In this document: one piece after another, positions 35,471-46,119 of the stretch | How the letters are laid out: each line of letters opens with the position of its first letter | Position numbering within the stretch: the stretch's first letter is position 1 | Assembly: GCA_027946365.1 (NCBI GenBank) | Contig: JAPEUQ010000012.1 | Location: forward strand, 248,001 to 312,000 | From: Kalmusia sp. IMI 367209 | Taxonomy: Eukaryota > Ascomycota > Dothideomycetes > Pleosporales > Didymosphaeriaceae | Reading direction: 5' to 3' | Length of the DNA: 64,000 nt | Translations under genes and position numbers: made by a program | The notes under the pieces: generated by a model | Database searches by the model: none | The model's input: only the letters and a program-made list of their open reading frames with translations | What the model was told of the DNA's origin: nothing

Positions 35471-36509
35471 ATGGGAGGACTTCCCCTAAGAACAGACAGC
35501 CCCAGCGACCGCGAGCGCAAGCCCGTCCGCGAATCTCCCGAGCGGGGCACGAAGAGGATAAGTCAGTCGCCTCCAGCCTGCACTTGTGCAACCCGCATCC
35601 ACGCAGCCTCTATCACACACCGCACTGCCCTTGCCCGCGCCCACCAGCATCCAACCTGCTGAGCATTCAACCTGCTAACATGGCGCATCACCCAGGGACG
35701 CAGTCGCTTCCCCCGCCCGACCTGCCCAAGCTCGTCGCCGAGCAGCATGCCCCGATACCGAGCAGCGACAAGGACACCCAACGCCTGATTGTCGTGCTGT
35801 GCAGCGCAACCCTCGAGACGTACAAGGCCTCGCATGGCGTCGGCCGCGGCGCCGGCGGTCGCGAGGACAAGTTCAACTTGCTCAACAGCGACGACCACAT
35901 CGGCGTCATGCGCAAGATGGGCCGCGACATCAGCGAGGCCCGGCCCGACATCACCCATCAGGTAACTCGCCGACAACGCGAAAATCGCCGAACGCCTCGG
36001 CGACAAAATGTATTGCTGACAGCCCTGTGTAGTGCCTGCTCACGCTGCTCGACTCGCCCATCAACAAGGCCGGCAAGCTGCAGATCTACATCCAGACAGC
36101 ACGCGGCGTACTCATCGAGGTCAATCCGACTGTGCGCATTCCGCGTACCTTCAAGCGCTTCGCCGGTCTGATGGTGCAGCTGCTCCACCGCCACCAGATC
36201 CGCTCGACCACCTCCAACGAGAAGCTCATCCAAGTCATCAAGAATCCCATCACCGACCACCTACCTCCCAACTGCCGCAAGGTCACGCTCAGCTTCGATT
36301 CCGAGGTCGTGCGCGTGCGCGACTACATTCAGGGTCTGCACAGCGACGAGAGCATTGCCGTCTTCATCGGCGCCATGGCCAAGGGTAGCGACGACTTTGC
36401 CGACAGCATCAAGGATGACAGCATCGCCATCAGCCAGTTCAATCTCAGCGCCAGCGTAGCCTGCAGCAAATTCTGCCACGCTGCCGAGGATGTCTGGGGC
36501 ATCATTTAA
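35471..36509 (+). CDS. EMG1: EMG1/NEP1, 18S rRNA pseudouridine N1-methyltransferase
   Basis: Essential SPOUT-class methyltransferase of small-subunit ribosome assembly, acting in the nucleolus on a hypermodified pseudouridine of 18S rRNA. Three exons, 35471-35561, 35696-35961 and 36033-36509, give 277 residues. I start at 35471 ([10 protein letters not shown]) rather than at the ATG at 35680. That later ATG overlaps a perfect GCTAAC branch point 16 bases before a CCCAG acceptor, so it is probably intronic. Starting there would give a shorter but otherwise identical protein. Core motifs are [68 protein letters not shown], and [14 protein letters not shown] near the SAM-binding knot. The first 55 residues are Pro/Arg-rich and likely disordered, as in other fungi. 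Confidence 0.93.
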
Positions 36510-37860
36510 CTGGACCGCCGCTCAACCTATCCATAGTGGACACGACAATACTAATCGCCGATTCGAGGAACGAAGGGGACGACCAAAAGCATCGGAACAT
36601 GGGAGTGATTCAGGTCGCGGGGCGCGCTCACGCCGAGATCACAACATCGACGCGTGAGCGCACTGCCGCTGTGTTTTTGAGCGTCTGTCTGAGTTTTCTT
36701 TTACAACAAAACAATACTCCGACTCAACGTCCAAAAATTACTCATTACGAGTCTCGCGGAGCAATCAACTTGCTCTGCCTCTCCTGTGTTTCCTTTGTCG
36801 ATTCTGCGTACAGGAAGGTACGCCAAAAGTAGGTTGGTTTAGTATGGCGTCAGTTACAGTGCGTGTACTGTTCTGTCCGGGCAAAAGTAATTAGGTAGTT
36901 CGACGATAGTAATACCCGGGGCGGCGTGCGGCGTTGCGTAGGCTGAACCCGACGTCAGCCTCCATCTACCCCGCGAATTGAAAATATCGCACCTCGTCAC
37001 AATATGACAACGCCTTTGGTCACTGCAGTCTCAACATTCTGTCAACGCTTACTGGATCCAGAGAATTGTTGGGGGCCGTAGCGCATGCGGCGGGAGAGCA
37101 ACATGGGACGCCAGGGATACCTCCGGTTCGTCGTCTTCTAGTGCTGGCCAGAAGATCGGGACATGCGCTCAGGCATCGCACCTTACGGAAGCCCTATTTT
37201 GTGCTCCCGTATACGAGCAGCGACTATTGTACCATGCCGTTGGGCTGATTCTCGGGCTTCTCGCGCAGTCGCAGGTCCCATGCCATTCCGCCGCATCGCG
37301 TTGTTGAGTCGTCACATTTCTATATTGCTCCTGCAGTGCGGCGACAAGTGGCGCATACATATTGCTGGCGGTCGCCTGCAGGCTGCGAGATGGGCCAGAT
37401 CCATCTAGTGTTACGGCATCTGGTCGAGTCACCATGTGAGGCGAGAGCCGCTCGCGGACACGGGCCGAGGGGAGGATCCAATCCGCTTCACTCGCTTCTG
37501 CCACAAGTTTAGCTGCAGGCGGTGGACATGTGGCAGCACGAGGGCACGACTTGACAACGGAGTCCTTGGAAGCCAACGACATCAGTGGGGCGGACTAAGA
37601 ACGGCTTTCCCGCAATGGTACGGAGCGCCCTGCCAATTCCTTCACGATGGATCTAAAGGCTCATACGGGGCATGGGTCGGATATAGTTAGATATAAACCG
37701 CTGCTGTACCACAGATACACTTCTTGCTCGCTATCACACCTCCTGTACCACCTCAGCAGTTAGCGAATTGCCGTGCTTCAGACACAGCATCCTCTAATCT
37801 TCTTCTTCTATTGTATACCTAATCATCCCTTCGTTCTCTTGTTCACCGCCATCTTGGAAG
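36510..37860. other. Intergenic region
   Basis: 1.35 kb. I see no gene. Short frames in both directions over 37060-37690 look compositional. A TATATA-like stretch (GGATATAGTTAGATATAAACC) near 37680-37700 lies about 165 bases before the next start codon. Confidence 0.45.
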
Positions 37861-39991
37861 ATGCCTGTATCTCACATCGGTCTCACTGTTTCGCACCTAC
37901 CAACTTCCTGTTCATTCTTTCTATCAGCTCTGCAACCACTTGGATACCGCTACATCGGACAGCAAGGCAACCAGATTGGCCTTGGTATTCACGACGCCGA
38001 CTTCTTCCTGTGCCAAGAAACGCCTGGGTGAGGGACCCGCCTCGATCTTCAGAAGGACTTGAACTAACACAACGACAGCGTAAAAAGCCGGCGCAGCGCA
38101 CATCGCCTTCACCGCTCATAGCAGGGCCGCAGTTCGAGATTTCTACGCTGCCGCTCTGACCGCTGGTGGGCGCCCTAACGGCGCACCGGCCTCTCGCAGC
38201 GACGACGATGGTCATTTCAATGCTGCCATTCTAGACCTCGACGGTAACAGCATTGAGGTCGTGTTCAGAAATGGTCCCGATTTCAGAGATGACGGGACCG
38301 TCATTGAGCATAGTAGGGTTATTACATGGCGGAGGACTGTGTCGGAAAGCTACCACGACGACAGAAGTGTCGCCAGCAGCCGCACGACCCGGTCCGTATC
38401 GAAGCAGACAGTGGCACCTGCTGCTCCGACAGTTATCTCGAAAGCACCATCAGCAGCGCCCTCGGTAGCATCGAAACCCCCCAGTATCGCTCGAAGTGTC
38501 TCCGAACCGATCGCCGTGCCTCAAGCACCTACCCCTTCAGAAAGCGGTGACGGGGCTGCAAAGAAGATCATTGGTACTCTCCTCGGAGCAGCAGCCGGCG
38601 CAGCGGTCGCTTACGCAATGGTCGCGAGCGAGCGAGATAGTGCAAAGAAAGAGGCAGACTTCAATGCGTTCAAAACGGCCAAAGCGGCGGTTGCATCGGT
38701 AGCACAGTTCGCTCAGACCAACGAACAACCAAAGCTATCCATGCAGGACCCACAACCCGTTTACGAAACACAACCTAAACAGCTACCTGTACACCGCAAC
38801 ATCAGCGACACCGACTCACAATACTCTTCGCCTCAGGCCCGTAGCGCATACGTGCAACGTGCAATTGAAGCGGCCCCCAGTGTCCACTCTCAGTCTCCAC
38901 CCTACGCGTCAAAGGCACCCACTCAGGTCAGCGTGTCTAGACAGCTCGAATATGTCCCGGCGCGCTCAGTCGCATCCTCCAGGGCCGGTGAGCAGGCCGA
39001 GTATGCTCCAGCGCACTCGGTTGCGCCTTCCAGGGCTGCCGAGCTCAGAGCTATCGAATATGTCCCGGCCGCTTCGGTGGCGCCGTCCAGGAGTCAGTTC
39101 TCTGCTCATCGATCGGTGACGAGTCCAGAGCTACCGACTGTAGAGAAGGCTAGGAGCACAGTGTCGAAAGCGCAGAGCGCAGCCCCTAGCTCATTCATCT
39201 CTACATTCGTACCAGATGAGTTCCAGCGCAGGAACACCGAAGGCAGCGTCGCTTCCCATCACTCTAGCAAGTCAAAGGCCAAGTCGCACGCCTCAAGACA
39301 CACTTCCCATACGAAACATAGTAGTAGTAGTAGAAGTAGAGGGCACTCACCCTCGCCGTCCAAAGCCCCCTCAGATGCGCCCTCCAAGGCTCCCTCCAAG
39401 GTAGGCTCCATCGTGGGCAGCATCCTAGGCCGTGACACCAAGTCCATCGTGACGGATCCCTTCCGAGACGAATACGAAATTGAAGAGTACACCGATGACG
39501 ACGACTACACCATTGCCCCCTCGGACAGCATCTCCAACGCAGGCTCCTCTTCACGTCGCTCGCACCGCAGCCACCGCTCCTCCAAGCACTCCTCGGCCGG
39601 CTCCTCAGCCAGCAAACACAGCTCCCACAGCCGCTCCTCCAAGCACTCGTCCAAATCGCACAAGTCGAGCCGCTCCTCCCGCAGCTCCGAGTACCACACG
39701 GCGGACGAGCGCCTGCCCTCGGTCGTCTCGGAGCCGAGCGACGCGAGCACGGTCAAGCCGCTCAAGTCCAAGAGCGGAAGCTCCTCAAGGGCCCCCGAGA
39801 GGAAGGACAGCGTCACGCAGTACGACGGCATGTTCAACAACGTGCAGTACGGCTCCGGGACCGTGCCCGTCCGCGGCATCACGCCGAGCATGATCAATGG
39901 CGGGAAGGAGGAGAAGGTCGGCAAGGAGGGCAAGGGGAAGAGCATGATTGGGTATGCCATGGCGCAGAAGCTGAGGGCTTTCGAGGGGTAG
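37861..39991 (+). CDS. VOC-fold (glyoxalase/bleomycin-resistance-like) protein with membrane segment and long Ser/Lys-rich tail; apparent frameshift
   Basis: Exon 1 (37861-38027) opens with SHIGLTVSHLPTSCSFFLSAL, the standard VOC start, and ends at ETPG. Exon 2 (38079-39991) follows a 51-nt intron with a CTAAC branch. As written, exon 2 hits a stop at once. The expected AGAAHIAFTAHSRAAVRDFY lies one base out of frame, because the AAAAA run at 38082-38086 is one base too long. Reading in that frame completes the domain (FNAAILDLDGNSIEVVF). The protein then continues about 560 residues: a glycine-zipper-like hydrophobic segment (IIGTLLGAAAGAAVAYAM), then low-complexity repeats (EYVPARSVASSR-type, PSKAPSDAPSKAPS, and Ser/His/Lys-rich), ending in a charged GKEEKVGKEGKGKS tail. 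The function is unknown. VOC enzymes need metal ligands that I cannot assign here. Confidence 0.75.
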
Positions 39992-40639
39992 GAGTGTGTG
40001 TATTGCGGAGGGGTGTAATGCTTTTCTCTAGAGAGGCTTCGGGTTTGTCGGATTGGGCGTTTGGATATGCATATGCTTCATGACTTGTATGACTTAGATG
40101 GCGATTACACATAGAATGTGTGGCCTTTTCGAATTCTGGAGTTGGGATTTGGGCTAGATGCTTGCATCTTTTTCAATTGAAACGAAATTGCCTTTTCTTG
40201 AGGCGTGTCTTCAAATTGGCTTTCTTGAACGTCTTCTCTTTGCTGCCTTTTCGTATTTGATTTTTCCCAGACTCCCACGAACATTTTTGGACGGTTGAAA
40301 ATGTCTAGTGGGGAGAGGCTCAGGAAAAGAGTTCTTGAGCACAGCATCACGTATTCCCATGTTCCCATATCCTGCTGGTTCTGAGAGAGACTCACGGCGG
40401 GGGATGTGCGTCATGCGTGATTTGAACCGCAGATTACGGTGCGCTACCACAAAACAACAATCGAGCGTTAGTATTGTATCGTTGAGAGGCTAAGCTCCTG
40501 GGAAGATCTCAAGCTCGCTGCCACAGTATACTCTTGGGTCTTACGGGTCCAAAGGCCAGGAAGACGTTCAATGCCGGGAGAAATTTTGCGAAGCAAACCC
40601 CACCATCATCGGTCTTAGACTGGACAACGTCTACATGAT
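39992..40639. other. Intergenic region
   Basis: 650 bases. Near 40418-40445 the minus strand reads a tRNA-like T-arm/D-arm fragment (TAGCGCACC and GGTTCAAATC), but no full cloverleaf can be folded, so I do not call a tRNA. Nothing else is seen. Confidence 0.4.
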
Positions 40640-41560
40640 TTTGTGTTTAGCAGCGTGAGCACATTTTCGGGTAGAAATCGTTTTCATGGTTCCAAAGAGG
40701 ATACTAGTTACAGGCATGGAGAAGCTATCGATTGTGGGTTCCCCTTGTTTTCCATGGGTCTTGAAGGCAGATGCCGGCACAATCCTAGTATCATAGTCGA
40801 CAATGGATTTGCTAGTAAGATGTGAACTCCTTTTTGCAGAGCCTAGTTCTGGATGCACATTATCCTCGAAACTGAATCAAATTTCACCGGAAATTTTCAG
40901 GAATCCAGATCATGACCTGAGTCCTCCGTTCTGGGCGAATCTTATCGAACTTCATATCAAAATGGGCTTCGAGACAGCTTACAGTGGCTAAATATTCCGC
41001 GATTCTTCCCAGAATCTCACTAGCCGGACGGACAGATGGGTTCCTCCTAACTTTCTCAGGACTGATATGACCGAAGCAAAATAGGAGAGTGTGGCATTCG
41101 GTGATTTCCCTCACGTGCTCTACCTCAACCGTCCGTCACCTGCATACTTCAACTCTATATCCTTGAGTATAGCTTGTGCTGCTAATTACATGCCAAAGCT
41201 CAAAAGCTTAGTACTAGCCATGATACCGTCCGTGAGCGACCTTCATGATGATCCTAACTATCGTGGATGGAGATTCAAGTTCACTTCAGCTAGCACGATA
41301 TGTAGAGACTCGCATACAGGACCACTTACTGAATGAAAATTTGCATGTCCGAGCTGTCAAGTCGAATGGGAAGACCCGGAAGAGGCAAAATAGCTCTGGA
41401 GAAAAAGATTTCTGGACATCGCGATGGATGTTGTCACTTGGGACTTGGAGCGCGATGTGCGAAAGGGGATGAGGTTTGGTTATTGGCAGAGAACAAGAGA
41501 TGGGGCAGGGAAATTCTCCGCTGGAAAAAGGAGGGCATATAGTGAACATTTGATTCATGC
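40640..41560 (+). pseudogene. Decayed F-box/LRR-type gene
   Basis: Ordered fragments in shifting frames match the C-terminal half of large fungal F-box/LRR proteins. They are FWANLIELHIKMGFETAYSG, then a stop and IFRDSSQNLTSR (40910-41030), a PNFLRTDMTEA segment (41045-41080), FNSISLSIACAANYMPKLKSLVLAM (41148-41222), RGWRFKF (41264-41285), and CPSCQVEWEDPEEA followed by LDIAMDVVTWDLERD (41345-41460). The order FW-NL, then a FRTD segment, then MP-L-SL, then a W-F strand is the one I know from intact family members. At least four stops or frame changes interrupt it. The limits are approximate. Confidence 0.55.
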
Positions 41561-42439
41561 ATATTTAGGAAGTTTCTCCGTCCTTTTCTTTGCCAGGACA
41601 CTTCTATATTGTCAAAAGTTATCTTTCATTGCCTTTAGGTTATTGAGCGACTAGTCCTACTTGCGGACCAGTATGGATGATCAAAGGAGTGTTGCGACCA
41701 TCGGTATTAGTATCACAGCCGCAGTAGGTAAGTCATGCTCGCTAATGGTATCGGGGGGCGAGATGCTATAAATCACTCATACTCTAATGCCCAGTTCCTA
41801 TTTGATGCCTAAGTTTCATTTCGTTCTTCTTTGGTCGCAAATTGATCCTCGTATATAGAACTACGCACGCTCTTATGAGCGCTTGTTGGCTTTCTTGATC
41901 GTGTTATCATTTCTCCGGTATGCTACTCTCTGCTTGATTTGTATCTTCCTGACTATCGAGGCTCAGAGGAGCTCGCGGACTGGAGAAGACGCATCAAACG
42001 CTAGTAATGGTGATAGCTCAGCTTTTATCACACCCATTTAGTATAATTCGTGTCCATGTTGAGTGGAAGTATTCGGCTTTATTACACATGCTGCATACAC
42101 TTCAACTGCAGGAAGAAGCCTAGCGCACCACAGACTGAGGCCTCAAGCCGTGCTCCTGCTACCCGCACTCGAGTATGTGCAACCCGACGTGCGCTGTTTA
42201 CCGTCCGTCTATGGTCAGCTCTTGAGCACGTACCACCCTATGTGCGTTGAATGCCGTCGCTGCTCCTCTGAAATATGAGACTTTAATCCCTCAAAGAGGG
42301 TGGTTCTGGATCGTCCACGAGATGGCCTCTCTTGGCGATTACCTTGGAGACTCACTAATACCTATGAAAGTAACTGCGTCGCCTAAGCTACAGACCGCCG
42401 TAGTATACATATCCGCTAATCCCACAGCGGAGGAAGTGT
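41561..42439. other. Region with possible remnant N-terminus
   Basis: 880 bases. Near 41674 an ATG begins MDDQRSVATIGISITAAV, followed at about 41728 by a good GTAAGT donor. A hydrophobic stretch RLLAFLIVLSFLRYATLCLICIFL is readable near 41880-41950. I cannot link these into a gene, and they may be the remains of one. The last hundred bases are the 3' flank of the minus-strand HEAT gene. Confidence 0.3.
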
Positions 42440-45400
42440 TTACGTTTCCAACGCCCTGGTCGCGATAAACCGCTTGTAGTTGTCTATATCCTTGTCCTTT
42501 GATAGAGCAGCCAAAGTCTCACGAATCTTAGTCTGTATGGACGGCAGTTGCTCCGACGAGCCGCTGACATCGGTATACACTTTTATCGAATAGTCAATGA
42601 CTTTGGGGTCCAAATTTAAGTTCTGCTGTCCTAGCGCTTCGATTATTCCGGATTCAATATCTATTGTCGCTTTCGGGTCCGTTAAAACGGAGAGTAAGCG
42701 CTTGATCTTGTGAGATCCTAATCTCGATTGTCGTCCTAGCACCTTGCTTACACTGGATCGTACTTCCGTCTCCATTTTAGAATCCTCTAGTATGGAAATC
42801 AGTTGCTTAATAGCCTTAGGCTCCAAGCTTAATTGGTTTTGCAGCACCTGAGTTATATTGTATCGGATTGTATGATCTTCGCTCGACATACTCAATACGT
42901 TGATTAAGCAGTCAATGGCCTTAGGCTCTAATTTCGATTGTCGCCTGAGTACCTCGCTTACACTGGATCGTACCTCCGTCTCCATTCTAGAGTCCTCTAG
43001 TATGGAAATCAGTTGCTTGATAGCCTTAGGCTCTAAGCTTAATTGGTTTTGCAGCACCTGAGTTATATCGTATCGGATTGTATGATCTTCGCTCGACATA
43101 CTCAATACGTTGATTAAGCAGTCAATGGCCTTAGGCTCTAATCTCGATTGTCGTCCTAGCACCTTGCTTATACTGGATCGTACCTCCGTCTCCATTCTAG
43201 AGTCCTCTAGTATGGAAATCAGTTGCTTGATAGCCTTAGGTTCTAAGCTTAATTGGTTTTGCAGCACCTGAGTTATATCGTATCGGATTCTACCTTCTTT
43301 GCCTGACTTAATCAATCCGTTGATTAAGTGGTTGATAGCCTTAGGCTCTAATTTTGATTGTTTTAGCGCCTTAGTCGCACCGTATCGGATTTGGTATTTT
43401 TCGCCCGAGTTGTTCGATACGTAGATTAAGCGGTCAATAGTCTCAAATCCTAGGTTTGATTGCCGTCTTAGCACCTGAATTGCGCTGGTTCGCAAGTCCG
43501 CCGTCGCGTCTTGGTCCTCTACTATAGACATCAGGCGTTTGATAGCCTCAGATCCTAAGTTTGATTGGTTTTCCAGCGCCTGGGCTACACATGATCGCGT
43601 TTCTTCGCCTCCGTTACTCAAAATGTTGATCAAGCAGTTGCTGGCCCTAGTTTCTAAGTTCGATTGTTGCCCTAGCGTTCGGATTGCGCTGAATATCGGA
43701 GGAAATACATGCTTCTGATGCTCTTCTAGTAGTTCAACCAAATAGCCTACGTCATTGGTTCGCAGCTTGACTTGTCCTTCTTTTAGCGCATCAATCGCAA
43801 AAGACTGTATATACTGGTCATGACCATTTCTTCTTGATATCGTGATCAATTGATCAATGAGCTCTGGCCTCGAATTTGAAAGTTTCCCCAGCACTCTGAT
43901 CGCCCTAACCCGTATATTTACTTCCACCACTGGGTCATTTGCTGTGGAGAGTAGGGCGTTGATTTCTTTAGATGCTAAGTCAGTTTGCAGTCGTAGCATG
44001 TTAATTACACTAGATTGTATATCCACTGAGACATCAGGTTTCCTTGATAATAAGATGAGGCGGTCAACAAACTTAGAATCTAAGTCCAATTGCCGCACCA
44101 GCACCTTGATTATACTAGATCGTAGTTCCACTGGTACTGTAGGTTTTTCAGATAAGGAGATGAGGCGGTCAATAAACCCAGATTCTAGGTTTGATTGCCG
44201 TTCTAGTCCCTTGACTATACTGGATCGTACTTCCACTGAGACTATAGGTTCGGGGTCCTCTAGTATGGAGATCAACTTGTTGATGATCTTAGGACCTAAG
44301 TCCAATTGCCGCACCAGCACATTAACTATACTAGATCGTAGTTCCACTGGTACTGTAGGTTTTTCAGATAAGGAGATGAGGCGGTCAATAAACCCAGATT
44401 CTAGGTTCGGTTGCTGTTCTAGCACCCTAAAAATACTGGATCGTAGCGATTCGTTGCCACAGGAATATAAGTTCGCTCGCTGTCCTAGCACCTCCCTAAC
44501 ACTGGATCGTAGCTTCTCGAAGTTTGTAGGATCCTCTGGTATGGAAATTAAGTAGTCGTTGACCTTGGGACCTAATTCCGATTGCTGTACTAGAGCCTTT
44601 GTTGCACTAGACCTTAGATCATTCAACCCATGATCTTTGAACAACCCACGATCTTTGAATGTACTCCTTATCGACCACAGCACGTTCTCATTCGGCTCAT
44701 TCGGCTCATTCGCTGATATTAATAGTAAGTAGCTATAAGTCTTGACTCCTAGATTTGATTGTTGTCCTAACACCCTAATCGCGCTGGATCGCACTTTGGG
44801 ATTCTGTTCTGGATCCAGGCACATGGAGAGTAAGTAGTTAATAGTCTCTGGTCCCAACGTTGGTTGTTGTCCTAGCACCTCTACCGCTATAGATCGTAGT
44901 TTCTCTCTCCTTCTCCCGTTTGGGCTTCTTATTGCGGCGACCAGACGGCAAACAATCTCAACATGTAAGATCAGACCCTCAACAGAAATTTTTTGAGAAT
45001 CTTCCACCCATTCGGTGAGTAGATCTGCAGCAACAGCAAGCTTTGAGTCTGGTGAAGATTTTGACATTGTACCAAAATGGTCTGTACGGGCTCCGATCAC
45101 CCTCGTATAAGGGAGACATGCCCATTCAGGGGATAACATCTAAGCACTGGTCAATGTTTTCCTGCAGGCCTTTTTTAAAACCCGAGGTCACCTACAAGTT
45201 TACTTCCAGGGACAGGCAAGGTAGTAAAGCAGCAGGCAACTTTAAAATTATTCGCAAGCTCGTCTTCCTCCTGGCGTGTGAATATATCGCGAAATTGTCT
45301 CTGTATCTGCTTAATCTTATCAAAGTCGTCGCGAACGGGGTCCCACTTCTGTAACTGAGCGTTCTTAGCAGAGGTAATTCCGACAGATTTCGCAGACAAC

Positions 45401-46119
45401 ACTGCCCATTCAGCAAGGCCAGCAGGAAAATGAGGGACGCTGAAAAGGATGGCTCCGTGGCTATAGCGCATGATATCCTGCCAAGGAGTTCCTTTGTTTT
45501 TGGAAGCAATTACCAGAGCCTAAGATGCATATCAGCAGACGATATAAGCTTATCTACATAGATTACGCATTGCGAACCCACCTGTTCACAAATGAGGCCA
45601 CCGTAACCGTGTGCGATAAAGATAATAGGTCGTTCCCTCCCTTCACCTAAGCTTTCTCTCTCTATCTGTATCGCTTGGCATAGATCTTCTGCATGCCGTT
45701 CAAGTGTCTTCGCGGAGACAAGATCATAGATACTTTCCATTACAGTATCGTAGTATCGAAAAACCAGTACCCTAGAGCCAGGTTCCTTGGGTAAAATTGT
45801 TGTAGGAAATGGTTGGTCCAAGTTGTCACCCCTCTGCGTACCGTGTGGACCTTCGGTAGGATCATAGGTGAGATCAGGGATAAAGATGATGCTTAAACTA
45901 GTGGTTAGTCGTGTATTGGAAGCAGTGAAGATAAAAGACACAACTGAGAACTAGAAATACTAACTCGATAACGAAGTCTGATTTCTGTGGCTCGTCTCGA
46001 GTTTCGGATTTTGCGGTTAGGTCAATCTGCTTTAGGGTAGATTTGTGGGGCTTCCGTAATTGTTGTTGGGGTTTCTTCGTGTTTTTTGACCGCACAGACC
46101 TCCATAACCCGGTCCACAT
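42440..46119 (-). CDS. Alpha/beta-hydrolase-like (SesB-type) plus HEAT-repeat protein, NLR-like architecture without NACHT
   Basis: Four exons on the minus strand (46119-45965, 45897-45582, 45519-45196, 45139-42440) keep phase and give 1,164 residues. Residues about 50-290 look like the serine-hydrolase-like domain that caps many fungal NOD-like receptors: LSIIFIPDLTYDPTEGP, LVFRYY, PIIFIAHGYGGLICEQALV, HGAILFSVPHFPAG, then CLPYTRVIGARTDHFG. At the nucleophile elbow the family's Ser position appears to be Gly (AHGYGG), so it may be catalytically inactive. No P-loop NTPase follows. Instead the chain passes straight into about 20 HEAT-like repeats of 34-37 residues (pattern RSSxxxVLxxQSxLxxKxIxxLIxIL). 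The third junction uses a GTAGGT donor giving KLMLSPEW. It is divergent from a DUF2235 hydrolase gene. A role in non-self recognition or cell-death control is inference from the architecture. Confidence 0.8.
42781..43410 (-). repeat. Three tandem 210-bp units encoding paired HEAT repeats
   Basis: The same landmark (TCCTCTAGTATGGAAATCAG) recurs at about 42783, 42993 and 43203, exactly 210 bases apart. The units between are almost identical at DNA level and encode two 35-residue HEAT repeats each. The first boundary is clear and the third unit fades by about 43410. Such near-identity points to recent duplication or gene conversion. Confidence 0.9.
44125..44410 (-). repeat. Second near-identical HEAT unit pair, 216-bp spacing
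   Basis: A segment beginning GTTCCACTGGTACTGTAGG at 44125 recurs at 44341 (216 bases, 72 residues later) with over 60 bases nearly identical. It encodes the PTVPVELRSS and FIDRLISLSEK parts of the HEAT array. Confidence 0.8.

Noticed and set aside
38028..38121. A longer intron ending at CTCATAG that would avoid the VOC frameshift
   Set aside because: It would remove AGAAHIAFTAHS, a core VOC strand, while the shorter intron has a proper CTAAC branch point and CGACAG acceptor.
40415..40450. tRNA-like fragment on the minus strand
   Set aside because: A T-arm-like GGTTCAAATC and D-arm-like TAGCGCACC are present, but the spacing is too short for an anticodon arm and no acceptor stem pairs.
43857..44555. 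232-residue plus-strand frame with internal repeats
   Set aside because: Antisense of the HEAT repeats; the repetition comes from the minus-strand gene.
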